DNA from: Streptomyces hyaluromycini
GTDB taxonomy: Bacteria > Actinomycetota > Actinomycetes > Streptomycetales > Streptomycetaceae
NCBI RefSeq assembly: GCF_002217755.1
Contig: NZ_BCFL01000020.1
Location: 434,001-498,000, forward strand
Direction: 5' to 3'
Length of the DNA: 64,000 nucleotides
Below the pieces are notes generated by a model. That model saw only the letters and a program-made list of their open reading frames with translations, was not told the origin of the DNA and made no database searches. Shown in pieces: positions 43,769 through 51,631 of the stretch. The position numbers and the translations under genes were made by a program. Position 1 is the stretch's first letter, and each line of letters begins with the position of its first letter.

Positions 43769-44618
43769 AGACAGAAGATCAGGCGGTGGCCGCAGGCCAA
43801 AGCGTGGATCCTGGCCGTCGCCGAGAACGACATCCGCGTCGTCAAGAAGGTCCACGCCTGGATCGGCGACGGTGCCGACAGCCCCGAGCACCGGGCTCTG
43901 ATCGCCCGTTTCCTGACCGTCGCCGCCGAGTCGGACACCCTGGGTGCACAGGTTCGCGCTCTCCTGCTGGACTCGGCGCGGGAGACCTCGGAGGCCGTCG
44001 CCACCGTCGTCGCCCTGGTCTGTCAGGGCGAGTTCGCCGAGCACTATCCGCGCCAGGCCCTCGTCCGCCTGCGGCACATCCTGGACCGGCCTGTCGCTGA
44101 CGAAGCCGTGCGGACGGCGCAGGGGGCACTGCGGGACATCGCCGCCCGTGAAGGCCTGCTGCCGCGGGTGTGGAGCACGGTCATGAAATGGGCCACCGAG
44201 AAGAAGCACCTGGCTGGTCATCGGGCGTTCCTGTCCCTGCTGGACCCGAGCGTCGACCCCTATGTCCTGCAGGTCATGCTCGCGGCCGCCGAGCGGCAGC
44301 AGCACGTCAGGGAAGCGCTGGTAGAAGGTGGGAACGTGGCCCTGGCCGACACCCGGGTCGACGCCGAGTGCCGACGGTTGCTGGACGCGTGGGCCGACGT
44401 ACGCAGGACGGAGCACGTACCGACCGAGCTCACGACGGAGATCCTCAACCGGGTCATCCTGGATCACCTGTGGTCCACGCCGATCGCGGCCCTTCTCTTC
44501 GGTGAACCCGGTGTCGCCAACAGCGCGGCCGTGATCGACCTGCGCAAGGACCATCCGGCTGCCCGATGCTCTGTCCACGCTGGGCTCGGCGCACGAGCAC
44601 GCCTGCGCGGAGTCCTGA
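43769..44618 (+). pseudogene. 5'-truncated, frameshifted gene of unknown function (operon gene A)
   Basis: Codon bias and composition show coding sequence from about 43769 (WPQAKAWILAVAENDIRVVKK) to 44544 in one frame. The reading then shifts by one base and continues DALSTLGSAHEHACAES to TGA at 44616-44618. There is no start codon: an in-frame TGA lies at 43766. The ~280 remaining residues are all-helical, like the C-terminal half of a larger soluble protein. I cannot name the family. Gene B follows after three bases, so these were an operon. Confidence 0.6.
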
Positions 44619-44621
44619 TCC

Positions 44622-45180
44622 ATGACGTCGGCACGATGGGCGCGCCGCCGTGCCCGCAAGGCCGTGCACCACGGTCTGACCCGCTTCGAGGCGCGGCTGC
44701 GCAGCGTCTGTCCCGGTATCGGATTCACCGCCCGGATCACGGCCACGGTCAGCACCGACCCGCCCTGCCCGGGCCCGGCCCACGAGATCGCCGGAGCAGT
44801 GCGTGCCGCGCTCAGGGCGGCGGCGGACGAGGTCTGAGCGCACTGCTGGCCGCCCAACGCCGACAGGGCGTGACCGACATCCTGCGCAAGCAGAAGACCG
44901 ACGCTCTGGCCGTCGAGCTGACGGAGCCCGCCGCGTTGTTGGTGCGGTGGATCGAGCGGGAGAGCGCCGACTGGTCCCAGCTCCCGACCTTCGCCACGAA
45001 CCTGGACACACTCGCCGAGGTATTCGCGAAGCACCGGCCCGAGGACCAACGGACCGTCGAGCACGAGGCGGTCGAAGTACTGTGGGACTTCCTCTCCAGC
45101 TTCCCGGACCACAGCACGCCGCGAAGGCACAAGCCCTGCTCAACGGCCACGGTGCCGGGGCCGCGGGGGGTGAGTCATGA
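44622..45180 (+). pseudogene. Frameshifted gene of unknown function (operon gene B)
   Basis: The gene starts MTSARWARRRARKAVHHGLTRF and reads normally to about 44834 (RAALRAAADEV). It continues in a second frame (SALLAAQRRQGVTDILRKQK...VLWDFLSSFPDH) to about 45105, then ends in a third frame (HAAKAQALLNGHGAGAAGGES). Each segment has strong GC3 bias, so this is one protein of about 185 residues broken by two indels. The helical C-terminal half is acidic. The stop at 45178-45180 overlaps the next micro-ORF as ATGA. The function is unknown. Confidence 0.6.
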
Positions 45181-45230
45181 AGAGAGCAGCAGGCATTCGT
45201 ACCGCGCGCGACCGTAAGGCGGTCCGGTGA
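45177..45230 (+). CDS. Possible 17-residue coupling peptide between genes B and C
   Basis: ATG at 45177 overlaps the stop of gene B (ATGA), and its own TGA at 45228-45230 overlaps the GTG of gene C (GTGA). The peptide is MKRAAGIRTARDRKAVR, very basic. It may exist only to carry ribosomes from B to C, or be the remains of a longer gene B tail. Confidence 0.3.
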   Translation: MKRAAGIRTARDRKAVR

Positions 45231-45436
45231 GCGTCTCGACGCTGCGGTGGCTGCTCTCGCCTCTCCCGAGCTGGCGTGCGTGGCGGCTGGCACGCACCAG
45301 CAAGGGCGGCCTGTCCTTCGATGCGGCCTGGCGGCGTGCCCGGCTCGAACGGCATCCGGATGACATGCCCTACCAGCGGCACGGCCATCTCCCGACAGAC
45401 GACGAGATCGACGACCCGGCCGCCCGACAGTGGTAG
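45227..45436 (+). CDS. Small protein of unknown function (operon gene C)
   Basis: A 69-residue protein with Streptomyces codon bias throughout. The N-terminal half is basic and Trp-rich (LRWLLSPLPSWRAWRLAR) and the C-terminal half acidic (LPTDDEIDDPAARQW). It has no membrane helix or family that I recognise. It is intact although the two upstream genes of the same operon are broken. Its stop lies nine bases from the end of the convergent FGE fragment. Confidence 0.55.
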   Translation: MSVSTLRWLLSPLPSWRAWRLARTSKGGLSFDAAWRRARLERHPDDMPYQRHGHLPTDDEIDDPAARQW

Positions 45437-45445
45437 GCCGCGCGC

Positions 45446-46201
45446 TCACCGGGAAGTGGGTCGAGAGTCCGTCGGTAGCGCCACGCAGCGGAAACCGATG
45501 TGCCCGCCGGAGCTGTCGGCGCTGTTCGCGGTGCGCGCCGCGACTCGGTAGCGATTGCAGTACGAGTCGTGACACATGTGCGAACCTCCGCGCATCACCT
45601 TCTCGCCTTCTGCCGGCGCACCGGTGAGGCCGACTGTGACGCGCCCTGCGCGGCCGTGGTCGACGGTCCACGCGTCCGCGCACCACTCCCAGACGTTGCC
45701 GCACATGTTGTACAGGCCGTAGTCATTGGGCTTGAACGCGTGGACGGGCGCGGTGCCGCGGTAGCCGTCGGCAGCGGTGTTCTTCGTGGGAAATGTCCCG
45801 CGCCAGATGTTGCACCGGTGCTCGCCTTCCGGATCGAGTTCGTCGCCCCACGGGTAGCGGCGCTGTACGAGGCCGCCTCGTGCGGCGTACTCCCATTCCG
45901 CCTCGGTGGGAAGCCTGGCCTTGGCCCAGTGGCAGTAGGCGATCGCGTCGTTCCACGAGACGTGGACGACGGGATGGTCGTCCCGGTCGGCCACCGAGCT
46001 GCCCGGCCCTGCCGGCCTGGACCAGCCGGCCCCGGTGACACCGCACCACCAGGGCGTGTGCGGCGGACGGGGCGAGACACGGCGCAGGGCCGCGGGCAGG
46101 AAACCCGCGAACACGTACGACCAGCCGAGGGACGAACCCGGGGTGGCGCAGTCGGCCTGGACCGTGCCGTCGACGAGGCGTGCCCGCGGTGTGTCGGTCA
46201 C
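45446..46201 (-). pseudogene. Formylglycine-generating enzyme (sulfatase-modifying factor), N-terminally truncated
   Basis: The frame encodes the second two-thirds of an FGE: WNDAIAYCHWAKARLPTEAEWEYAARGG, DGYRGTAPVHAFKPNDYGLYNMCGNVWEW, and the copper/active-site pair in SHMCHDSYCNRYR, ending GGHIGFRCVALP. FGE oxidises a sulfatase Cys to formylglycine. The N-terminal GGxFxMGS region and about 80 residues are missing. In their place the frame is continuous, without a stop, with the sulfatase C-terminus upstream (to 46489). The GTG at 46201 is only the first possible start. The key cysteines are intact, but activity is doubtful. Confidence 0.75.
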
Positions 46202-47487
46202 CTGGGGTTTCCCGCCGGGGCGCCAGGCCTCGACGAGTTCGTCCTCCGGGGCGTCGCCGAGGTCGCCGACGCTCTCGCACCGTGCGGTGAGGGCGGCGGA
46301 CAGCCGGTTGAGGTCTTCGGCGTAGCGCGGGTCGCCGGCGAGGTTGGTCTGCTCGTGGGGGTCGGCGAGGAGGTCGTAGAGCTCGGGCTTGGACGCCGCG
46401 ACGAGGCTGCGCTGCAGGGGCGTCAGTTTGTCGCGTGGCTCGCCGTTGGCCAGTTGTTCGGCTTCGGCGGCGTTGAGTTCGCGGAACTCAACGCCATGTC
46501 GCGAGGTGATCCGGGTAGCTGCAGTACTGCATGGACGACCGGTCGGGATGCAGACGGCGGATGTAGCGGAACCGGCTGTCGCGGACGGAGCGCGAGTTGT
46601 CCTCCTGCTCGTCCATGCGGTCGCGGGCCCCGAAGACGTACTCGTGGGGTGCGTCCGCCATCGTGCCGGCGGCGTCGAGGAGCGGTACGCCGTGCATGTG
46701 CTGGGGCACGGGCATTCCGCACATCGACAGCATGGTCGGTGCGAGGTCCATCAGGCTCACGAGTTCCTCGCGCACCGTGTTCGGCGCGATCCTGCCCGGC
46801 CAGCGGATGCGGAGGGGCTCCCGCAGGCCGGACTCGGTGACCCAGCGCTTGCCCCTGGGCATGCCCAGCCCGTGGTCGCTCCAGAAGACCACGACGGTCG
46901 ACTCGGCAAGTCCGTCCTCCTCCAGCTGTTGGAGGATCTCGCCCACCGAATGGTCCATCTCCGTGATCAGATCCGAGTAGCGGGCCCAGGCCCGGCGGAA
47001 GACGGGGGTGTCGGGGTAGCAGGGCGGCAGCGGAGCCTGTGCGGGGTCGTGCCGGTGTCCGTCGGCCACGTGGCGGGTGTTGGCCGCGAACTGCTCGTCG
47101 TCGACGTAGATCTGGGATTCATGGGTGATGAACCCGTGGAAGGACGCGAAGAACGGCGTGTCCGGCGTCGGCCGGTTCCGCCAGTGGGCGGTCCTGCGGC
47201 ATTCGTCGAAGACCGTCGTTGGAACCGTCACCTGGACGTCCGTCAGGAAATTGTTCGTCGTGTAGTAGCCGGCCGCCCGGAAGTACTCGGGAAGCAGCCG
47301 GACTTCGGGAGGCGGTACGGCCTTCGTCCGGTGGTGCATGGTGCCGATCGCCGTCGGATAGCACCCGGTGATCACGGATGACCGGGACGGTGAGCAGACG
47401 GGCGCGGTCGCGAAGGCGTTGTCGTAGCGTGCGCCCTGCGACGCCAGCCGGTCGAGGTGCGGTGTGACGGCGTACTCGGCGCCCGGC
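46202..47487 (-). pseudogene. Type I sulfatase, 5'-truncated and frameshifted
   Basis: From about 47487 the reverse strand reads AEYAVTPHLDRLASQGARYDNAFATAPVCSPSRSSVITG, whose CSPSR is the Cys-type sulfatase signature modified to formylglycine. It continues through VVFWSDHGLGMPRGKRW (metal site and Lys). At 46488-46490 an extra T creates TGA after DHLATWR; one base over, the protein continues EFRELNAAEAEQ...LLADPHEQTNLAGDPRYAEDL and into the FGE fragment. The first ~30-40 residues, with the DD metal motif, are lost at the junction with a beta-glucosidase tail. It cannot be functional as it stands. Confidence 0.8.
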
Positions 47488-47489
47488 CA

Positions 47490-47627
47490 GACGCCCTGGA
47501 CAACTTCGAGTGGGGTCACTGGAGGCCGACGTTCGGTCTCATCGCCGTCGACCGCGAGACCTTCGAGCGCAAGCCCAAGGCCAGCCTGGCCTGGCTCGGC
47601 GAAGTCGCTCGCCGCGGCCGCCTCTGA
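47490..47627 (+). pseudogene. C-terminal remnant of GH1 beta-glucosidase
   Basis: The plus strand reads LDNFEWGHWRPTFGLIAVDR (from 47496), then ETFERKPKASLAWLGEVARRGRL to TGA at 47625-47627. LDNFEW is the conserved aglycone/glycone-site motif near the end of family 1 beta-glucosidases. Everything upstream is replaced by the antisense sulfatase pseudogene, so this is a deletion junction near 47488. Confidence 0.75.
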
Positions 47628-47754
47628 CCCGGTGGAGACCACAAGAACGAGCACCAGGAGAGTGTGAGCTGTCGGTTTTCGAGGTCGCCGACACGGAGCT
47701 CAGGCTCGGCTGCACTCCTGTCCGAGCGCGACGAGACGTGCGCTGCGGAACGAG

Positions 47755-48213
47755 CTATGCACCCTCGTTGTCACCGTGCAGGGAATGGATCATCCTCTGC
47801 AGGATCCGGAACGCGTCTGACTGCTCGGTCCCGGTCAGGCCGGCCAGCATTCTGGCCTCGACGGACCGGACGGCTGCGCTCGCCTTCTCGAGGCTTTGTC
47901 GGCCGCGAGGCGTGAGCCGCGTGGGCAGCGCCTTCCCGACGGGTGCCTCCGCAGGCCTGGTCACGTAGCCGTCTCGTTCCAGGGCCTGGAGCAGCACGTT
48001 CATCGTCTGCCGTGTCACGAACGCGCCCCGCGCGAGCTCGGAGTTCGACAAGCCCGGTCGTTGCGCCAGCAGTTCGAGGCAGGAGTAGTGCGTCACGCTC
48101 ATCCCGAGCGGCCGCAGCACTTCCTCCATGGCCGCGCGGAGGGCGCTCGACGCTTCTTTGAGCAGGTAGCCCAGTGACGTCTCCAGGTCGACGCCGACAC
48201 CTTCTTGACCCAT
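47755..48213 (-). CDS. MarR family transcriptional regulator
   Basis: A 152-residue winged-helix regulator: helical dimer segment LLKEASSALRAAMEEVLRPLGMSVTHYSCLELLAQRPGLSNSELARGAFVTRQTMNVLLQALERDGYVTRP, then a wing and C-terminal dimer helices ending RILQRMIHSLHGDNEGA. The ATG at 48213 lies inside the first of two palindromes that also control the divergent VOC gene, so autorepression is likely. The frame is open far upstream but noncoding in character. The ligand is unknown. Confidence 0.9.
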   Translation of the reverse strand: MGQEGVGVDLETSLGYLLKEASSALRAAMEEVLRPLGMSVTHYSCLELLAQRPGLSNSELARGAFVTRQTMNVLLQALERDGYVTRPAEAPVGKALPTRLTPRGRQSLEKASAAVRSVEARMLAGLTGTEQSDAFRILQRMIHSLHGDNEGA

Positions 48214-48256
48214 GTCAGCATTCTGACATAGCTTGATGCATGTCAGAAAACTGACA
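48212..48256. promoter_or_regulatory. Pair of MarR operators between divergent marR and VOC genes
   Basis: ATGTCAGCATTCTGACAT (48212-48229; 7-bp arms, 4-bp spacer) and TGTCAGAAAACTGACA (48241-48256; 6-bp arms, 4-bp spacer) share the TGTCAG(N4)CTGACA core with centres 28 bp apart. The first overlaps the marR start codon. Confidence 0.75.
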
Positions 48257-48276
48257 CGAAGAGAAGGAGCGTCACC

Positions 48277-48645
48277 ATGCCCGCCACCGGCCCCGACTTC
48301 ATCTCGCTCCAAGTGCGCGACCTCGACGCTTCGCAGGCGTTCTACGAGCAGCACCTGGGCCTCGTCCGCTCGCCGGCCGGACCTGCGCACGCCGTCGTCT
48401 TCGAGACGAAGCCGATCGCGTTCGCCATCCGCGACGCCATTCCCGGCACCGACCTCGCATCCGTCACCCAGCCTGGCATCGGTGCCGCGATCTGGCTCCA
48501 CGCCACCGACGTCCAGGCCATCCACGACGCGCTCGTCGCCGACGGTCACACCATCGTCTCCGCACCGATCGACGGCCCCTTCGGCCGGACCTTCACCTTC
48601 GCCGACCCCGACGGCTACCAGATCACGCTCCACGACCGCGCCTGA
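48277..48645 (+). CDS. VOC family (glyoxalase/bleomycin resistance-like) protein
   Basis: A 122-residue protein of the vicinal oxygen chelate fold: FISLQVRDLDASQAFYEQHLGLVR at the N-terminus and IDGPFGRTFTFADPDGYQITLHDRA at the C-terminus, with the metal-site-like DGYQITLHD. AAGGAG precedes the ATG. It is divergent from a MarR regulator with twin operators, so it is probably induced by a small toxic compound. Function (isomerase, dioxygenase or binding protein) is open. The neighbourhood is otherwise decayed. Confidence 0.87.
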   Translation: MPATGPDFISLQVRDLDASQAFYEQHLGLVRSPAGPAHAVVFETKPIAFAIRDAIPGTDLASVTQPGIGAAIWLHATDVQAIHDALVADGHTIVSAPIDGPFGRTFTFADPDGYQITLHDRA

Positions 48646-48781
48646 TCGGCCAAACGCCACCGGACGACCAGCAGCGGTTGCGCCCTGGGCTCGTGCATGA
48701 CGCTGCCTTCTGCCCTGCTGACGTGACGACGTACCGCCGGCTGGATGACCTCGGCCTGGACGTGGTCGGCCAAAGTTACAT

Positions 48782-48922
48782 CCCGACCACGCCGTGTTGC
48801 TCTGCCGAGTGGTCGACCCTGACGACTGGCGCCATGCCTGCGGCTGCCCGGGAGTGCCGCGCGACAGCGTGCTGCGCCGACTGGCGCACGTCCCGCTCTG
48901 CCGGCGGGCAACGACCCTGCAC
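48782..48922 (+). pseudogene. N-terminal remnant of ISL3-family transposase
   Basis: The frame reads PDHAVLLCRVVDPDDWRHACGCPGVPRDSVLRRLAHVPLCRRATTL. The zinc-ribbon CGCPG and RRLAHVPxxRRxTTL pattern is that of the N-terminal domain of ISL3-type transposases (usually RRLAHVPFGxRPTTLxVxxRRYRC). It breaks off before the second half of the zinc ribbon and no DDE domain follows. Confidence 0.55.
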
Positions 48923-49614
48923 GACCGCGGCCGCCGCGCCGAGGGCGAAACCCTCGACGCAGGCGGTGGGAAGCAGGCGCCCATCGCGCCGTACGACGGA
49001 GGCGGATGCCTGGCGCGGAGCAACCGGAGTCCGGGTCCCAGGCGTGCGTGGTGCCGAAGAGTCCGACGCCCGGTGGGTGAGCCCTGCCCGGGAGCGATCG
49101 CGCCGCCGCAGCAGTGCGACGAGGACGGGCGGATATCCGCAGCCGTCCGCAATCCGTCAAGGACGAACGGACGAACAAGCTGAGAAAACCCAAGAGCGCA
49201 GTAGTCGTAAATGGTTGGTGTGCCAACTGTGCGAGATGAGACCGGGGAGCCTGTCGTCACGGTTGACGAAGGCCTCAGCCGCAGAGCGAAGGCGTTGGCA
49301 TGCACGGCCCCTGGCCCGGATGGCCTTTCACCAGGCATAGCTCCACATCGAGGCGTCGGCCGTCGCGGGCCCCTGCGCGACCCTCGTGACAACGGCCGGA
49401 GCAAAGACCGGCGCACAGATGAGCCTCGCCTGGCAGCAACCCCCCGATCACCACCGACAGCGGCATCAACCTGGGGGCCCGTATCCGCGGGACCGATCAG
49501 ACGCCGCCCAAGCTGCTTGCATCGAGGTGATGCACCGCCATCTCGGAGAACGCTCGTGATCTTGGTGCCAACTATCCCTTTTTTGTGCCAACCAAAAATC
49601 CTCGTCACAGCAGG
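48923..49614. other. Gene-free, probably decayed interval
   Basis: About 690 bp with no frame that shows consistent codon bias or homology I can name. It contains three TTGGTG/GTGCCAA-type motifs (near 49214, 49564 and 49588), the first two self-complementary (TTGG..CCAA). It looks like eroded coding or mobile DNA between the transposase remnant and the acyl-CoA dehydrogenase gene. Confidence 0.5.
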
Positions 49615-50793
49615 CTAACGCCGTACCCGTGGCATCCCCAGTCCGATCCACGAGATGATCTCCCGCTGGATCTCGTTGTTGCCGCCGCCGAAGGTGAAGA
49701 TGACCGCCGAGCGGTAGCCGCGTTCCAGGTCGCCGTGGAGGACCGCGCCGGCCGAGCCCTCCTTCAGCGGTCCGGCCGCGCCGGCGACCTCCATCAGCCG
49801 GGCGTAGGCGTCGCGGCGGGCCTCGGAGCCGTAGACCTTGACGGCGGAGGCGTCCTGCGGGGTGAGGGTGCCCTCCTGGACGGCGGTCACCATCTGCCAG
49901 TTGAGGAGCTTCATGGCGTCCAGGCGGGCGTGGGTCTGCGCGAGGCGGCGGCGGACCCAGGGCAGGTCGATCACCCGGCGGCCGTCGGCGAGCTTGGTCT
50001 CCATGGCCCAGTGCTGCACGTCGTGCAGGGCGCGGATGGCCATGGTGCCGTGGGCGGCGAGGGTGACGCGCTCGTGGTTGAGCTGGTTGGTGATCAGCCG
50101 CCAGCCGTGGTTCTCCTCGCCGACCCGGCGGGCGACGGGGACGCGGATGTTCTCGTAGTAGCTGGCCGTGGTGTCGTGCGAGGCGAGGGTGTTGATGACG
50201 GTGCAGGAGTAGCCGGGGTCGGTGGTCGGCACCAGGAGCATGGTGATGCCCTTGTGGGGCGGGGCCCCGGGGTCGGTGCGGGTGGCGAGCCAGACCCAGT
50301 CGGCGGTGTCGCCGTTCGTCGTCCAGATCTTCTGGCCGTTGACGACGTACTCGTCGCCGTCGCGGACGGCCCGGGTCTTCAGGGCGGCGAGGTCGGTGCC
50401 GGCGTCGGGCTCGCTGTAGCCGATGGCGAAGTCGATCTCGCCGGAGAGGATGCGGGGCAGGAAGTACGACTTCTGCTCGTCGGTGCCGTACCGCATGATC
50501 GTCGGGCCGACGGTGTTCAGCGCCATCAGCGGGAGCGGTACGCCGGCCTGGGCGGCCTCGTCGAAGAAGATGAACTGTTCCATCGCGGTCAGGCCGCGGC
50601 CGCCGTACTCCTTCGGCCATCCCACGCCGAGCCAGCCGTCGGTTCCCAGCCGGCGGACGGTCTCCCGGTAGAAGCGTTTCTGCGCGGCCGGGTCGGCGTA
50701 GCGGGCGTAGGCGTTCTCCGGCACCAAGCCGGCGAAGTAGGTGCGCAGTTCGGTGCGCAGCCGCTGCTGCTCGGGCGTGTGGTCGAGGTGCAC
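49615..50793 (-). CDS. Acyl-CoA dehydrogenase family protein (FadE-type)
   Basis: This 392-residue FAD enzyme oxidises an acyl-CoA at the alpha-beta bond. Motifs: GVGWPKEYGGRGL, the flavin loop FAIGYSEPDAGTDLAALKTRAVRDGDEYVVNGQKIWTT, and the C-terminal FTFGGGNNEIQREIISWIGLGMPR. The GTG start has GGAGG four bases upstream. A KstR-consensus palindrome lies 45 bases before the start. The catalytic base region has Gly/Asn (GGGNNEIQ), as in FadE proteins that work as heteromeric partners. Steroid or long-chain substrates are likely. Confidence 0.92.
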   Translation of the reverse strand: MHLDHTPEQQRLRTELRTYFAGLVPENAYARYADPAAQKRFYRETVRRLGTDGWLGVGWPKEYGGRGLTAMEQFIFFDEAAQAGVPLPLMALNTVGPTIMRYGTDEQKSYFLPRILSGEIDFAIGYSEPDAGTDLAALKTRAVRDGDEYVVNGQKIWTTNGDTADWVWLATRTDPGAPPHKGITMLLVPTTDPGYSCTVINTLASHDTTASYYENIRVPVARRVGEENHGWRLITNQLNHERVTLAAHGTMAIRALHDVQHWAMETKLADGRRVIDLPWVRRRLAQTHARLDAMKLLNWQMVTAVQEGTLTPQDASAVKVYGSEARRDAYARLMEVAGAAGPLKEGSAGAVLHGDLERGYRSAVIFTFGGGNNEIQREIISWIGLGMPRVRR

Positions 50794-50837
50794 GGCGCCT
50801 CCAGGCTCCCCAAGGGCGGTCCTGACGGCGCACACCG

Positions 50838-50851
50838 TAGAACGTGTTCCA
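50838..50851. promoter_or_regulatory. KstR-type operator upstream of fadE-type gene
   Basis: TAGAACGTGTTCCA fits the published mycobacterial KstR consensus TNNAACNNGTTNNA at every fixed position, with a fully symmetrical GAAC-GT-GTTC core. It lies 45 bases upstream of the acyl-CoA dehydrogenase start, between it and the cupin gene. Confidence 0.65.
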
Positions 50852-50887
50852 GAAATTGGGAATGGCGGGGGCCCGCCGCGACCGGTG

Positions 50888-51412
50888 TCAGGACTGGCCA
50901 GGCGCCAGCGGGCTGCCGTGCAGGGAGCCGAGCACCTCGGGGCCCAGGACCTTCAGCAGCGGCTCGGTGAAGACGCCGTCCACGAGGACGAACGCCATCC
51001 GGGCCGCCGTGTCCGTGCGGTTCTCCCAGCGGTGGTCGGTGCCGCGCTGGATCACCACGTCTCCGGCACGCAGCACCCGCTCGGAGTCGTCCAGGACGAG
51101 CACGACCTCGCCGTCCAGGACGATGCCGTAGTCCACGGTCTGGGTCCGGTGCGTCGGGGAGACACAGCCCGGCGGGAACTCGTTGACGCGGATCTTGGTA
51201 CCGCCGGGGGCCGGCGGCACGGTCAGGTCGCGCTCCGTGGGCTCGGCCTCGACCGCCGCGAGGGGCGCCGGTACGGAGTCGGTGTTCCACATCTCGTAGA
51301 AGGCGGCGCCGTCCGGAGCGGTGCGGACGACGGGCGGCTCGCCGTCGGAGAGGAACACGGAGGTGCCCGTCTCGTCGTGACCGGTGACGATCCGGCGGGG
51401 CGGCTGGCTCAT
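50888..51412 (-). CDS. Cupin domain protein
   Basis: A 174-residue single-domain cupin: GGTKIRVNEFPPGCVSPTHRTQTVDYGIVLDGEVVLVLDD is motif 1 and GDVVIQRGTDHRWENRTDTAARMAFVLVDG motif 2, giving a possible metal site with His residues. The N-terminal 60 residues (TGHDETGTSVFLSDGEPP) form an added beta-rich part. GAGGAG precedes the ATG. It lies upstream of the fadE-type gene on the same strand, but the KstR-type site between them suggests separate promoters. Role unknown. Confidence 0.87.
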   Translation of the reverse strand: MSQPPRRIVTGHDETGTSVFLSDGEPPVVRTAPDGAAFYEMWNTDSVPAPLAAVEAEPTERDLTVPPAPGGTKIRVNEFPPGCVSPTHRTQTVDYGIVLDGEVVLVLDDSERVLRAGDVVIQRGTDHRWENRTDTAARMAFVLVDGVFTEPLLKVLGPEVLGSLHGSPLAPGQS

Positions 51413-51631
51413 GGCGGCGCTCCTCTTTCTGGCACGCGGGAGGCTGAGGTCGGGACGGTACTGCCGTCACGCTAGGCAGCCCGGCGGTGCGGCGGAAATG
51501 CGCATCGCCGATGCCAGGCATCGGGTCGGCGGTTCCCGCCGGCCCGGGCCGTCGCGCCCTCGCCCAAGTCGCCCGCTTCGAGGTCGAGTCGGGCGAGGGC
51601 GAGTCTCATCGAGGTGGTGCCGCCGGGCGGG

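Noticed and set aside
43343..45130. 595-codon reverse frame across the decayed operon
   Set aside because: The plus strand has the coherent helical protein sequence and codon bias; only the last ~106 codons of the reverse frame look real.
45446..46201. Intact formylglycine-generating enzyme starting at GTG 46201
   Set aside because: The residues after that GTG are the end of the sulfatase, and the FGE N-terminal domain is absent.
49205..49600. TTGG..CCAA motifs as attachment sites or operators
   Set aside because: Too short and irregular; no integrase or regulator gene is near.
47755..49608. 617-codon frame as a long MarR protein
   Set aside because: The added N-terminus crosses the operators and the VOC gene and has no codon bias.
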